Below are positions 24,786 through 44,201 of a stretch of 64,000 nucleotides of DNA, one piece after another. Source of the DNA: Ananas comosus (taxonomy: Eukaryota > Streptophyta > Magnoliopsida > Poales > Bromeliaceae). The stretch lies in the NCBI RefSeq assembly GCF_001540865.1, contig NC_033623.1, positions 1,487,933 through 1,551,932 of the forward strand, in the 5' to 3' direction. Every line of letters begins with the position of its first letter. Within the stretch, counting starts at the first letter, position 1. Made by a program: the position numbers and the translations under genes. The notes beneath the pieces are model-generated. The model did not search any database, was not told the DNA's origin, and was given only the letters and a program-made list of their open reading frames with translations.

Positions 24786-25953
24786 GAGGAGCAATTGCTT
24801 ATATGCTTCTAAAAAATTTTCAACTTTCTTATTTATCCATTATAAAAGGCTAATATTAAAAAAGCTAAATTACACAAAACGCTTCTGTTAAACTCTCTTT
24901 TCATCTCCCTCCCATCCTATCATTTAAAAACTTACACTGTCTCCTTAAAAAATAAGAAATGTTCACTTCGAACCTCGTCGTCAGTGCTTTGTTAGGGTTC
25001 CGTCTATATTCTATTATCATATATTTTTTATATCAGAACTACCCTTCTATCCATTCTCTCAGCAGCCCCGCCTGCCTTCTCACCGATGCCGTCCTAGACC
25101 ATGCTACCTCGCCGGCCTCCTCTGCCGCCTCACCTTCGCCCATCTCCATCCACGCCCACACCCATACCCTTGTCTCCTCCGCAGTCTCACCCTCGCCTAC
25201 CCTATGTTCCCGTCCACCCCGACCTCTTTCCACCGTCGCCAAATGAAGAGGTGGCGAGGAGTGCAAGAGGAGTAGAGAGCAGATGGAGCTAGCGGAGTTG
25301 GAGCTGGAATTGAGAGGCACGAAAGATGGAGGAGGAAGAGCTGTGGATGAAAAAGGGCTGGGAAGAAGACAAAGAATGAGAGGCATTTTAGTCATTTTGT
25401 CAAAAAAGTTAACATCGTACATTCCTGTGAATATATTTTATTTTCTAATTAGGCAAAGTAAAAAATTAAATTTTGACAGGAGAATTTTTTGTAATTTAGC
25501 CTATTAAAAATACCTTTTTAATATTTCAAAGTCTTTCATATATATATATCTCTAGAGTTAAATTCTGTTAGTGGACTGTTAGTAACAGATGTTATCTCTA
25601 TGAAATTATCATTTTGCCCTTCAAATATAAACTTCTATCGTCATCAACTTTTCTTATTTGTCCGTAAGTTAGGGACAAAAGAGCTATTTTGATTTTTTGC
25701 CTTTTCAAATATATCTTCTACCATCGCCATTTTTTCTTATTTGTCCTTAAGTTAGGAAGCAAAATATATATTTTACTATTTTTTAACCATGGTAGAAATT
25801 TAACTCAAGTTTAACTCGAGATGACTTAATGGACACTAACAGCATAGGTTTTTTTTAATAACAGAGAAAATATATAAGAGGTATATTTGAAACAAGAAAA
25901 AGGAGTAAATAGAATATTTCAAAAATTTTGAGGGATATATAGACAATTATCCC
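24786..25953. mobile_element. MITE carrying a nested MULE-type element
   Basis: The left end 'gaggagcaattgcttatat' and right end 'tatagacaattatccc' are inverted, and the outer parts match 49009-49521. 24863-25501 is a separate insertion within it. Confidence 0.6.
24863..25501. mobile_element. Nested MULE-type MITE, 639 bp, 9-bp target duplication
   Basis: Ends agctaaattac and (inverted) ggctaaattac. The target duplication tattaaaaa is at 24854-24862 and 25502-25510. The interior is GC-rich with short open frames on both strands that look like low-complexity Pro/Ser or Glu/Gly runs; no domain is recognised. The 9-bp duplication is characteristic of Mutator-like transposition. Confidence 0.75.

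Positions 25954-25961
<8 letters not shown>

Positions 25962-25981
<20 letters not shown>
25962..25981. repeat. (TA)n microsatellite
   Basis: A TA run between the MITE ending at 25953 and the F1 MITE at 25998. Confidence 0.9.
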
Positions 25982-25987
<6 letters not shown>

Positions 25988-25997
25988 ATATTATATA

Positions 25998-26515
25998 GTC
26001 CGGCGTGGTATTTATCGGTAACAGATGCTTTCGTGCAACCAAGTTGTTTCAATAATACGGCTTCCAAATCAATGATCGGTTCGATAGACTGATCTACACT
26101 ATTGAAAGTATTTGAAAACTAATTTATAATTTTCATATCATTTATCTTCAAACGTCTAGTTTAAAAATAAACGACTGAGAAAAAATTTCATAAAAAATAA
26201 TGATAAAAGAATTAAAAAAAATTAATTTGAAATACTGATCTTACTGTAATATAAAAATCACACCCTTAAAATTTTTAGATTGTTTTAATTATAGATTATT
26301 TTACACCCTTAAATTCACAAATGCATCACATCGGTCATTTTTTAGACCTTTTTAATCATTAGTCAAATAATATCGAAAAATTATGAAATTTAGTTTCCAA
26401 ATATTTCAATAGTGTAGATCAAGTCTAACAGAACTAATAGTTGATTTGAAAATCGCACAATTGAAAAATAACTTGGATAGCAAAAGGACTCCGTATTACC
26501 CATATTATACTAGTT
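25998..26515. mobile_element. Palindromic F1 MITE
   Basis: The left arm 'ggcttccaaatcaatgatcgg' type sequence and the right arm 'tagttgatttgaaaatcgc' are inverted. It is flanked by TA-rich sequence on both sides. Confidence 0.65.
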
Positions 26516-26531
26516 ATATTAATATATATAT

Positions 26532-26532
<1 letters not shown>

Positions 26533-26582
<50 letters not shown>
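26533..26582. repeat. (TA)n microsatellite
   Basis: A TA run between two F1 MITEs. Confidence 0.95.
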
Positions 26583-26584
<2 letters not shown>

Positions 26585-26586
<2 letters not shown>

Positions 26587-27133
26587 GCAGGGCTGCTGTG
26601 CTCTCAGAAGCACAGAGGCCTTCGTGCTCCTTAGCTGTTTTTTATGATAAATTTCGAATCGACGATCGGCTCCGTTAGACTTGATCTAGCGTATTTGAAA
26701 TTTCTAGAAAATAATTTTCGCGATTTTTTTGATATCATTTATCTTAGTGATGAAAGGATTCAAAATCAATAATTTTTAATGGTTGATATCTGTCGTTTTC
26801 AAGTTTAACGTTGTAGAAGTATTCAAATCAGATGAAATTTTGATACAAAATTCTTTATACTATCTACACAAGATCAATATTTCTGATCGAACATTTAATG
26901 ATATATCACCACTTTTTATAAAGACTTTTATTTTCAGCCGTTAAAAATTATTGATTTTGAATCTTTCGATTGCTAGGTAAATAATATCGAAAAATCGCAA
27001 AAAATTATTTTCTAGAAACTTCAAATACGCTAGATCAAGTCTAACGGAGCCGATCGTCGATTCGGAAGTTCCATCATCGAAAACGGCTTAGGAGCATGGA
27101 GGCCTTCGTGCTCCTAAAAGCACAGCTGTCATG

Positions 27134-27136
<3 letters not shown>
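26585..27136. mobile_element. Palindromic F1 MITE
   Basis: The left arm 'gaatcgacgatcggctccgt' and right arm 'acggagccgatcgtcgattc' are near-perfect complements. The ends carry 'gctgctgtgctctcagaagc' against 'agcacagctgtcatgctc'. (TA)n lies on both sides. Confidence 0.8.
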
Positions 27137-27166
<30 letters not shown>

Positions 27167-27171
<5 letters not shown>

Positions 27172-27668
27172 GCCCGTATACTATTAGTAGCACGGAAGCT
27201 TCCGTGCTACTAAATTGTTTTCAATGATGCGGCTTACCAAATTGACGATCGGCTCCGTTAGACTGGATCTATACTATTAAAAGTATTTGGAAACTAAATT
27301 TCATAATATTTCGACATCATTTGGCTAGTAATCAAAAGGCTTCAAAATTGAACAATGTAAAACAATCCAAATCTGATGAAATTTTTATAGAAATTTTTTT
27401 TTCACTATTTAGAGTAAGATTAGTATCTCTGATTTTAAATTCAAGTCTTTTTATATTATTTTTAGGAGATTTTTTTTCAGTCGTTTATTTTTAGACTACT
27501 CGTTTGATAGGTAAATGATGCTAAAAATTTATAAAATTTAGTTTTCAAATACTTTCAATAGTGTAGATCAAGTCTAACGGAGCCGATCATTGATTTGGAA
27601 GCCAGATCATTGAAAACAACTTGATAGCACGTAGGTCTCCATGCTACCGATAGTATTCCAGCCTAGCT
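27167..27668. mobile_element. Palindromic F1 MITE
   Basis: Left 'tatactattagtagcacgga', right 'ccgatagtattccagccta'. The inner arms 'gacgatcggctccgttagac' and 'tctaacggagccgatcattg' are inverted. (TA)n on the left, (CT)n on the right. Confidence 0.75.
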
Positions 27669-27688
27669 CTCTCTCTCTCTCTCTTTCT

Positions 27689-28172
27689 CTCCGTGCTCCT
27701 GAGCCGTTTTCGATGATGGAATTTCCGAATCGACGATCGGCTCCGTTAAACTTGATCTAGCGTGTTTGAAGTTTCTAGAAAATAATTTTTGTGATTTTTC
27801 AATATCATTTATCTAGCAATCGAAAGGATTCAAAATCAATAATTTTTAACGGCTAAAAATAAAAATTCTATAAAAAGTGGTGATATAGCACTAAAATTTT
27901 CGATCAGAAATATTTATCTTGTTGTAGATTGTATAAAAAATTTTGTACCAAAATTTCATCTGATTTGAATACTTTTACACCGTTAAACTTGAAAACGGCA
28001 GATATCAACCATTAAAAATTATGGATTTTGAATTCCTTCGATCACTAGGTAAATGATATTAAAAAATCGCAAAAATTATTTTCTAGAAACTTCAAATGCG
28101 GTAGATCATGTTTAATGGAGCCGATCGTCGATTCGAAAATTCCATCATTAAAAACGACTCAGGAGAGCAGCC
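27689..28172. mobile_element. Palindromic F1 MITE immediately upstream of P450 copy 1
   Basis: Left 'gtgctcctgagccgttttcg', right 'aaaacgactcaggagagc'. It ends about 135 bp before the start codon of copy 1, so the immediate upstream region of that gene is MITE-derived. Confidence 0.75.
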
Positions 28173-28174
28173 TT

Positions 28175-28248
28175 GCTCTCTCTCTCTCTCTCCCTCTCTC
28201 TCTATATATATATATACATATGCTTCTTCTAATTGTCCCAAACTCACT

Positions 28249-28290
<42 letters not shown>
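28175..28290 (+). promoter_or_regulatory. Probable core promoter/leader of P450 copy 1
   Basis: A (CT)n tract (28175-28200) is followed by a TATA-like run tatatatatata (28202-28214), about 35 bp of unique sequence and a (GA)n tract (28252-28290) just before the ATG. CT and GA tracts are complementary and could pair. The transcription start cannot be placed from sequence alone. Confidence 0.4.
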
Positions 28291-28294
<4 letters not shown>

Positions 28295-28306
28295 AAAAAG
28301 AGAGAT

Positions 28307-37160
<8,854 letters not shown>

Positions 37161-37186
37161 ATGAACTATATATGTGATGGTTGTTG

Positions 37187-37366
37187 ATCTAGTAATATTA
37201 GTTTTTATGTATGCTCTGCTCATATAAAAGATGAGCTTTTTTATTATTGTCTCCCACCAAGCTTAATTATGGTTGCAACATCTAGTAATATTAGTTTTTA
37301 ATTATGTATGCTCTGCTTATATAAAAGATGAGCTTTTTTATTATGTTCTCTCCCACCAAGCTTAGA
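37187..37366 (+). repeat. 3'-UTR tandem duplication of P450 copy 1
   Basis: 'ctagtaatattagttttta' through 'ctcccaccaagctta' occurs twice (about 37187-37262 and 37283-37366). It lies just after the stop codon and probably in the transcript. No perfect AATAAA was found here, unlike copy 2. Confidence 0.8.
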
Positions 37367-37449
37367 TCCGCCATTTTGGGAAAAAAAAATATATTTCTCG
37401 TATTTTGCGACACTTGTGCTCTTTGACTAGGCAGTCGGTAGAACGTCAG

Positions 37450-37917
37450 CACGAAAAAAGCTGGCTTCGCTTAAGTATCGAGCTGAAAACTTCAGCTGTG
37501 TCGGCTGTTTATTAACGAGAGACACGAGCTAGCTTACGAGCTGCCAACGAACATAAATTAAAGGGATTATATTAATATATATATAAAAAATTTATAAAAT
37601 TTTATATAGACTTTAATCTAATAGTTAAATTTTAATATAAATGAGCTTTTTTATAATTAAGCTCGCATTTATATATTTATTTTGCTAAAATTAAATAATA
37701 AAATATTATTATATATAATTATTTATTTATATAAAAATATAAATTAAATAAATTATATAAATTATAAATATATGTATCGAGCCGTTATCGAGCGAACACG
37801 AGCGAGTTGACTCCAGCTCGTTCGGCTCGTTTACTAACGACGATTCGATCTCAAGTCTATTCGAGGGAATACGAAATGGCATCAGCGGAACAGTGAGCTG
37901 GATTGCCACCCCTATCG
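37450..37917. mobile_element. hAT-type element related to 49738-50300, left end unclear
   Basis: Contains the repeated 'cgagctggct'/'gttcggctcgttta' words and ends 'gctggattgccacccctat', as at 50280-50300. The left terminus could not be placed. Confidence 0.5.
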
Positions 37918-38589
37918 TGACTATGTCCATATGGGGTTTTCTTTTTTCTATATTTAATGCTAACATGTATTTGCACCCCTCAACTATAGACGCTTTCAAA
38001 TTTGGTTCATATCCCGGTTTAATAAAAAAAAAATTGGTTCATCAACTTTTCTGAAGAGCAATAACGATGGAATTAATTTAAGTCATTCAGTATAAAAAAT
38101 TTAGATAAATCCTGCATTGATCAAAGCCTAATATATATAAACTTCATATTAGATGATTACTATAAGGAAAAATTAGTGGAAGGACATTGGTAATGTCAAC
38201 TTAATTTCCATTTGTTATTGACAGAAGAAATATGCTGTATTTAACTCCAATGTGATCTATTTTGCACCGGCAGTAATAAAGCAAGTTATGATAATATTAT
38301 AGCGTCGTAACCCGTGCGATGCAACGGATAGATAATTAAAGAAAAAATAGAAAACGTCGACAAAAAAAGAGAAAATGGTGATGAAAAAGCGATAATAAAA
38401 AATAAAATTCATCTTGCCGATGAACGAAGGTAACATGCAGTCGAAGAACGAGAAAGAGGAAAGACTTGAGCTGGTTCAGGGTGGAGCCCACACTCAATAA
38501 TAAAGAAAAAATTATTATGTGGCAACTTTAGGAGAAATAATATATAGTTATAAATTAATATTTTTAGTAAATTAATTAAGATATATTTT

Positions 38590-39530
38590 GTGTTAATTTC
38601 TTGTATTTGAAAGATAACATTTTTTTACCACAAGTTTTCTCATTAATTAACTCCGTTTATTTCCAAAAACACGCACCTCCATGTATCCTACTTAATACCT
38701 AATATTTTGTAACATTAATCTCCCTGATTCCTACACAGTACTCGAGATCAACTGTTGAAATTCTCATTAATTGACACTATTTTCTTGCAAAACAGTGCTT
38801 CAAATTAATGTACTAGCATGCATGCACCTACAATCATCTTAGTTAATATATATTTGGTTTCATATATTAATCTCCCCCACTTCATGATAAGTCCCTCCAC
38901 CACATGATCTCCATATCTATTACTGCTGAGTTAAATTAATTAACCTATATTTTCCTTGAAATCTAAACAATTCCTCCGTTTGGTTTGGGGTTAAGGAAAA
39001 AAGTAGCTATTCCAGAGATAGAGTTAAGTTCAGGGTTAAAGTGGGGTTAAAGTTTTTTTGCGTTTGGTTGGGGGTTGGAGTTAGTCTAGAATAATGAAAA
39101 ATAATGTTTGGTTGGAGTAGGTGGGATAAAAAGATAATGATTGATAAAGAAGGATAATGATTGGTTAGAGTATGTGTGATAAGAAAGATAGTGAATTATT
39201 ATGAATAGAAAATAGTGTTTGGTTGGAGTTTGGTGAGGTTAGGTGGGATTAGCTAACCCGGGATAATTTATTTAAAGTGAGGCTAGCTAACCCCACCTAT
39301 TTTTGGAGTGTTTGGAGATAAAATGGAGGTTAAGGGGTTATAAGGCCAGAAAATTACGTTTTTGTATGCATAGATAATTTTTAAAAAAATATGAGCTATC
39401 CTTTGAAAATTACATCGTGCCGCTCGTGGAGTTCGTTAAGAATTAAATCACGCTGCTCATGCAGTATAATTTTACTGACAACTATTAAATGCATAAATCT
39501 GGTGCATTTGGTCAATGATTTCACTTGTGT
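38590..39530 (+). promoter_or_regulatory. Upstream block conserved between P450 copies (copy 2 side)
   Basis: Collinear with 22170-22810, including 'ctccctgattcctacacagt', 'acaatcatcttagttaatat' and 'cacgctgctcatgcagtat'. A MITE at 38975-39337 interrupts it. It lies about 6 kb upstream of the copy 2 start, pushed away by the MULE and other insertions. Confidence 0.5.
38975..39337. mobile_element. MITE inserted in the copy 2 upstream block
   Basis: Absent from the corresponding site in 22590-22620, so its limits come from comparison. It holds several 'gtttggttggagt' words and inverted 'ggggttaagg' at the ends. The target duplication is not clear. Confidence 0.6.
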
Positions 39531-40061
39531 TGACTTACGTGCCTTGAATACTCTTTATTGAGCTTTAGTGCAGTGCACCGAGATCATGGAATCATTTTAT
39601 ACTTTAAGTCCTTTTACTTTATATTGATCCGTGAAGGGCGTGAACCTTTAGTAATTATAACGCCCTTTTAATAGCTTTATATAATTATGGCCAATTTGCA
39701 TAAAAAATCCACTTATTTTAGTCGTTTGCAAAATCGGGCCACATTTTTCGTTTTTGCAGACTCGGTCCGCTTTTTCAGCAAATTGATCAAAATGCCCTTG
39801 TACCTTTTTCTCTTTCCTTTTTTTCTCTCCTCTTCGTTCTCTCGTTCTTTTTTTTTTTCGCCGAAAAAAAAAGCGAAGGCCGGAGCACCGCCAGGCGGGC
39901 TCTTCTTCTTCTTCTTCTTCCTGCAGGAGCAATTTTTTTTTTTCTTTTTCTTTTTCTTCTTCTTCTTCCTCCTACTGGAGCTTTTTTTTTTTCCCTTTTC
40001 TTCTTCTTCTTCTTCTTTTTCTTCCTGTAAGAGCACGAGGTGCGCCGGCCTCGCCACGGAG

Positions 40062-40320
40062 CCCGACCGCTCGACCCCGACGCCCCGCTCAAGCCGGGGA
40101 AGCTCTACTTCCTCGTCGACCTCCCCCGCGCCGACCTCAAGCCCGACCACCGCCGCGAGGGCGCAACCGGCGCCGGCGCCGGCACCGCGCGTTCCTACTA
40201 GTTGCCCGAGGAAGGCCGCGCGTCGGACTACGAGCCCGACCGCTCGACCCCGACGTCCCGCTCAAGCCGGGGAAGCTCTACTTCCTCCCCCGCGCCGACC
40301 CCGAGCCCGACCACCGCCGC
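40062..40320 (+). pseudogene. Possible captured DUF4228-like gene fragment in the MULE
   Basis: One frame reads LDPDAPLKPGKLYFLVDLPR, and again about 165 bp later LDPDVPLKPGKLYFL. By recollection this resembles the 'PGxxYFLLPL' motif of plant DUF4228 (PADRE) proteins. The right inverted repeat carries the same on the opposite strand. The fragment is short and interrupted, so it is not a functional gene. A chance match in GC-rich DNA remains possible. Confidence 0.4.
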
Positions 40321-40497
40321 GTGATTTCACCATTACACCATTAATGGTGTAATAGTGCGCCATTACACCATTAATGGTGAAATTACACCATTAATGGTGT
40401 AATGGTGTAATTACACTATTAATGGTGTAACCATTATACTATTAATGGTGTAATTTCACCATTAATGGTGTAATGGCGCACCATTACACCATTACGA
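40321..40497. repeat. Palindrome array, left inverted repeat of the MULE
   Basis: Tandem, irregular repeats of ttacaccattaatggtgtaa (itself a perfect palindrome) and truncated variants, about 175 bp. The counterpart in the right inverted repeat (41996-42378) is about twice as long. Confidence 0.9.
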
Positions 40498-40779
40498 AGA
40501 ACCCTGCCAGCCGGGACAGCGAGCGCCCGCGCGAGACCGCCGGGTCGACGTGCACCTCCTCCACGGCGACGGCGACGGAGAAGGAGGCGTTGGCGTGCAC
40601 CGGCCGACCTCGAGCTCGGCCGACCCCGACCTCCCCCGCGCCTCCGCTCGACCCCGACGCCCGCAGGCCGCCGCGTGCACGCCAACGCCTCCGTGCACGC
40701 CAACATGACCTCTTACCCACTTTAACACCTATCAGCAGATTAATTAACAATTGGTACCACAGAAAATTCACAAAAAACC

Positions 40780-41700
40780 TTTAATCCGCTGCCCTAATCA
40801 AATGCACAAACAAAGCACGAAACAAAGACGCAGGCAATAAAAATAAAAATAAATCATCTCTAATTTATTTTGCAAACCGTTATGAATGAAAATAAAAACG
40901 TGCCTTTTTTAAGTAAAGAATCGATGAAAAACAAAAATAGATGAATTTTTTATCATGATTTAGCAGCATCGGTGCTCACTCCATTATAAATAGGCTAATT
41001 TCACGAGCTACCAATGCGGAAGAAGCTTCATTCTCCTGATGAGAAACTCGCCTGTCGTCGTGCGGCGAAGCAGGAGGGGGTGGGCGAGAGCGCGCGGCGC
41101 GGGGACTGCGCGCGTGGGGCCGCACGCGCGTCGCAGCGACTGCTGCGCGCCGGGGGCACGCGGCGCACTCTGGCGGACTGCGAATTGGGAATCTGGCGCG
41201 AGCCACGACTCGGTCGTGCAGGGGCGCCGGACGCTCGCTGCTTGCGCCGGGGACCGCGGACCGCGGACGCGGGCGACGCGGTCGCGGGGCAGCTTCCCGC
41301 GAGTCAGCGAATCGGCACGGCGGCGCGGGGACGCTTTGCGGCGGGGCGAGACAGGGGCCGCGGCGCGCGAGCCGAGGACAGGGGCGCAGACTCCGCTTGT
41401 CGTAGGCGCCGACGGTAGTTGAGGCGCTCCATCGCCCAGCGCGAGCACCCCTAGCACACACACGCACTCCACCACGTCACCCCAACAGACACCGTCGAGC
41501 ACAGACGACGACGATGGTGAAGACTAAGAGCCGGGCCATAGGGAGAAGGCGCCCTCGTGCGCACATGTGCGAGGCGAGACGCAGTTCGGCGAAGCGGCGG
41601 AAGGCGGCGCGGATAGCCGAAGGAGCGCGACTCACCTACTCCTGTCGTCTGGAGCAGCACGCTTTATTCTCCCCATTTTGTTTTCCATCTTTTTTTTTTT
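40780..41700. other. GC-rich loop of the MULE
   Basis: Open frames exist on both strands (for example 40976-41467 on the - strand) but are rich in Arg, Ala and Pro with no domain. GC bias alone explains overlapping long frames. It could be captured host DNA. Confidence 0.5.
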
Positions 41701-41995
41701 GTATCAATGGGTTTTTTAGTGAATTTTCTGTGGTCCAATTTGTTAATATAATCTGCTGATAGTGTTAAAGTGGGTAAGAGGTCATAGTCTGGACTGCACG
41801 TAGGGTGGCGTGCAAGCGCGGCCTGGCGAGCGTCGGGGTCTAGGCGGAGGCGCGGGGGAGGTCGGGGTCGGCCGAGCTCGAGGTCGGCCGGTGCACGCCA
41901 ACGCCTCCCTCTCCGTCGCCCTCGCCGCGGAGGAGGCGCACGTCGACCCGGCGGTCTCGCGCGGGCGCTCGCTGTCCCGGCTGACCGGGTTCTTC

Positions 41996-42378
41996 GTAAT
42001 GGTGTAATGGTGCGCCATTACACCATTAATGGTGAAATTACACTATTAATAGTGTAATGGTTACACCATTAATGGTGTAATTACACCATTACACCATTAA
42101 TGGTGTAATGGTGCACCATTACACCATTAATGGTGTAATTTCACCATTACCATTACACCATTAATGGTGTAATGGTGTAATTTCACCATTAATGGTGTAA
42201 TGGCGCACCATTACACCATTAATGGTGTAATGGTGAAATCACACCATTAATGGTGCAATGGTTACACCATTAATGGTGTAATTACACCATTACACCATTA
42301 ATGGTGTAATGGTGTAATTTCACCATTAATGGTGTAATGGCGCACCATTACACCATTAATGGTGTAATGGTGAAATCA
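41996..42378. repeat. Palindrome array, right inverted repeat of the MULE
   Basis: About 380 bp of repeated ttacaccattaatggtgtaa units and variants such as caccattaatggtgaaat. Expanded relative to 40321-40497. Confidence 0.9.
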
Positions 42379-43147
42379 CGCGGCGGTGGTCGGGCTCGGG
42401 GTCGGCGCGGGGGAGGAAGTAGAGCTTCCCCGGCTTGAGCGGGACGTCGGGGTCGAGCCGTCGGGCTCGTAGTCCGACGCGCGGCCTTCCTCGGGCAACT
42501 AGTAGGAACGCGCAGCGCCGGCGCCGGCGCCGGTTGCGCCCTCGCGGCGGTGGTCGGGCTTGAGGTCGGCGCGGGGGAGGTCGACGAGGAAGTAGAGCTT
42601 CCCCGGCTTGAGCGGGGCGTCGGGGTCGAGCGGTCGGGCTTCGTGGCGAGGCCGGCGCACCTCGTGCTCTTACAGGAAGAAAAAGAAGAAGAAGAAGAAG
42701 AAAAAGAAAAAGAAAAAAAAATTGCTCCTGCAGGAAGAAGAAGAAGAAGAAGAGCCCGCCTGGCGGTGCTCCGGCATTCACTTTTTTTTTTCGGCGAAAA
42801 AAAAAAAAGAACGAGAGAACGAAGAGGAGAGAGAAAAAGAAAAGAGAAAAAGGTATAAGGGCATTTTGGTCAGTTTGCTGAAAAAACGGACCGAATCTGC
42901 AAAAACGAAAAAGGTGGCCCGATTTTGCAAAAGCCTAAAATAAGTGGATTTTTTATGCAAATTGACCTATAATTATTTAATAGATTAAATTAAATAATTA
43001 TAACGCTATTTTGATAACTTTATAAATAATATAAATGATTTGGTACGTACTTTATTTTATAAAAAATAAAAAGATCTTAACCATTGATTAATAAAGATTA
43101 AAAATATAATTTTATTATGTAACAGGTTAAAAGATGATTTCATGTGA

Positions 43148-43658
43148 CACTATAACAAAAACGGTCTATAGCGATACTTTTAAATATAGGTACATGTCAA
43201 AAAAGTGATGCTAGTTAAAATTACTGACACTTTTAAAAAGTGTTGCTATATGTGGGGTCGCTAAGTATATAGTGACAGTTAAGAGTGTCGCTATAACCTA
43301 AAAGAGTGCTGCTAATTTACCAACACTTATTTAAGCATTTAGCAACCGCCGAAACTCTATCTCGTTAGCTGTGGTGGCGGAGGAGGACGACAGGAAAGGC
43401 TCTTCGTCTAGAATTTCAGTGGATTGAGTGAAGAGAGAAGAAAAGATGGTAATTGATTTTTTTTTTTTTTTCTTTTCTGTTTGTAATCGGGCCAAATGGA
43501 CTGGGTGTGGTGGGTGGAGTAGAGTAATTTTTTATTTTTGGTCGGATTGGGTTTTATATTTAGGCATTAGTAGATATTTTTTAAGTTTTAGGATAAATAT
43601 GACACTTACTCAAAAGTGTTCCAAATATGTGTTCCTATAGCCTAATTCTGTTGTAGTG
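43148..43658. mobile_element. CACTA-type MITE, 511 bp, 3-bp target duplication
   Basis: Left cactataacaaaaacgg and right ctgttgtagtg are inverted ends of the CACTA class. The target duplication tga is at 43145-43147 and 43659-43661. The interior has 'aagtgtcgctataacc'-type subterminal repeats and a short GC-rich core; no transposase. Confidence 0.85.
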
Positions 43659-44201
43659 TGAGGGTATTTTTGTAACTAAAGTGGGCAAAATTTTAAGAAA
43701 ATTGTGATTAATATCTCAAATTTAGTATTAATTTTGTACTAATTTAAATATTAATTTAAAATTTGATAGATATTTCAAATTTAGACATTAATTTTGCGCT
43801 AATTTAGGCATTAATTTCCGTGAAAGAACGTGAACCTTTTTAAGTAATTATATAACTCTGTTTTAATAGCTTTATATAATTATTTAATAGATTAAGAAAT
43901 TATAACTCTATTTTAATAGCTATATACAATAGAAATGATCTGGTACTTCATTTTATAAAAAATAAGTAAATTTTAAATTAAATCTAGCAAATATAAAATG
44001 TCAAATTTAAAATTTAAATAATTAAAAATAACAATTTAAATTTTATATTTTAAATTTTAAATCAAATCTAAAATTACAAATATAAAATGTCAAATTTAAA
44101 TTTAAATAATTAAAAATAATTAAAAATTTAAAAATATAAATTTTAAAATTACAAATTATAAATTTTTAAAATTTAAAATTTATATTTATATTTAAAAATT
44201 A
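43659..44201. other. AT-rich intergenic sequence
   Basis: No gene. 43800-43970 is a diverged duplicate of the sequence around the MULE (39600-39688 plus 42968-43060). The rest consists of 'aaatttaaaattt'-like words. Confidence 0.6.

Larger units (their letters stand above)
39689..42967. mobile_element. Complete MULE, 3279 bp, terminal inverted repeats over 1 kb
   Basis: The left terminus ggccaatttgcataaaaa and right terminus ggtcaatttgcataaaaa (inverted) are flanked by the 9-bp target duplication tataattat (39680-39688 and 42968-42976). The inverted repeats extend from 39689 to about 40778 and from about 41700 to 42967. They include a T-rich or A-rich tract, a GC-rich part encoding LDPDxPLKPGKLYFL in one frame, a palindrome array and a second GC-rich part. 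The loop 40780-41700 is GC-rich with no recognised protein; no transposase is seen. An uninserted relative of the target is at 43868-43895. Confidence 0.92.

Noticed and set aside
25039..25422. Open frames around the GC-rich part at 25.1 kb
   Set aside because: They lie inside a MULE-type MITE, are low-complexity and unlike known proteins.
40976..41502. Long open frames on both strands in the MULE loop
   Set aside because: Arg/Ala/Pro-rich, overlapping in several frames, no domain; explained by high GC content.
40321..42378. Regular palindromic repeats that look like a CRISPR array
   Set aside because: No unique spacers of constant length, eukaryotic context, and the array lies inside transposon inverted repeats.
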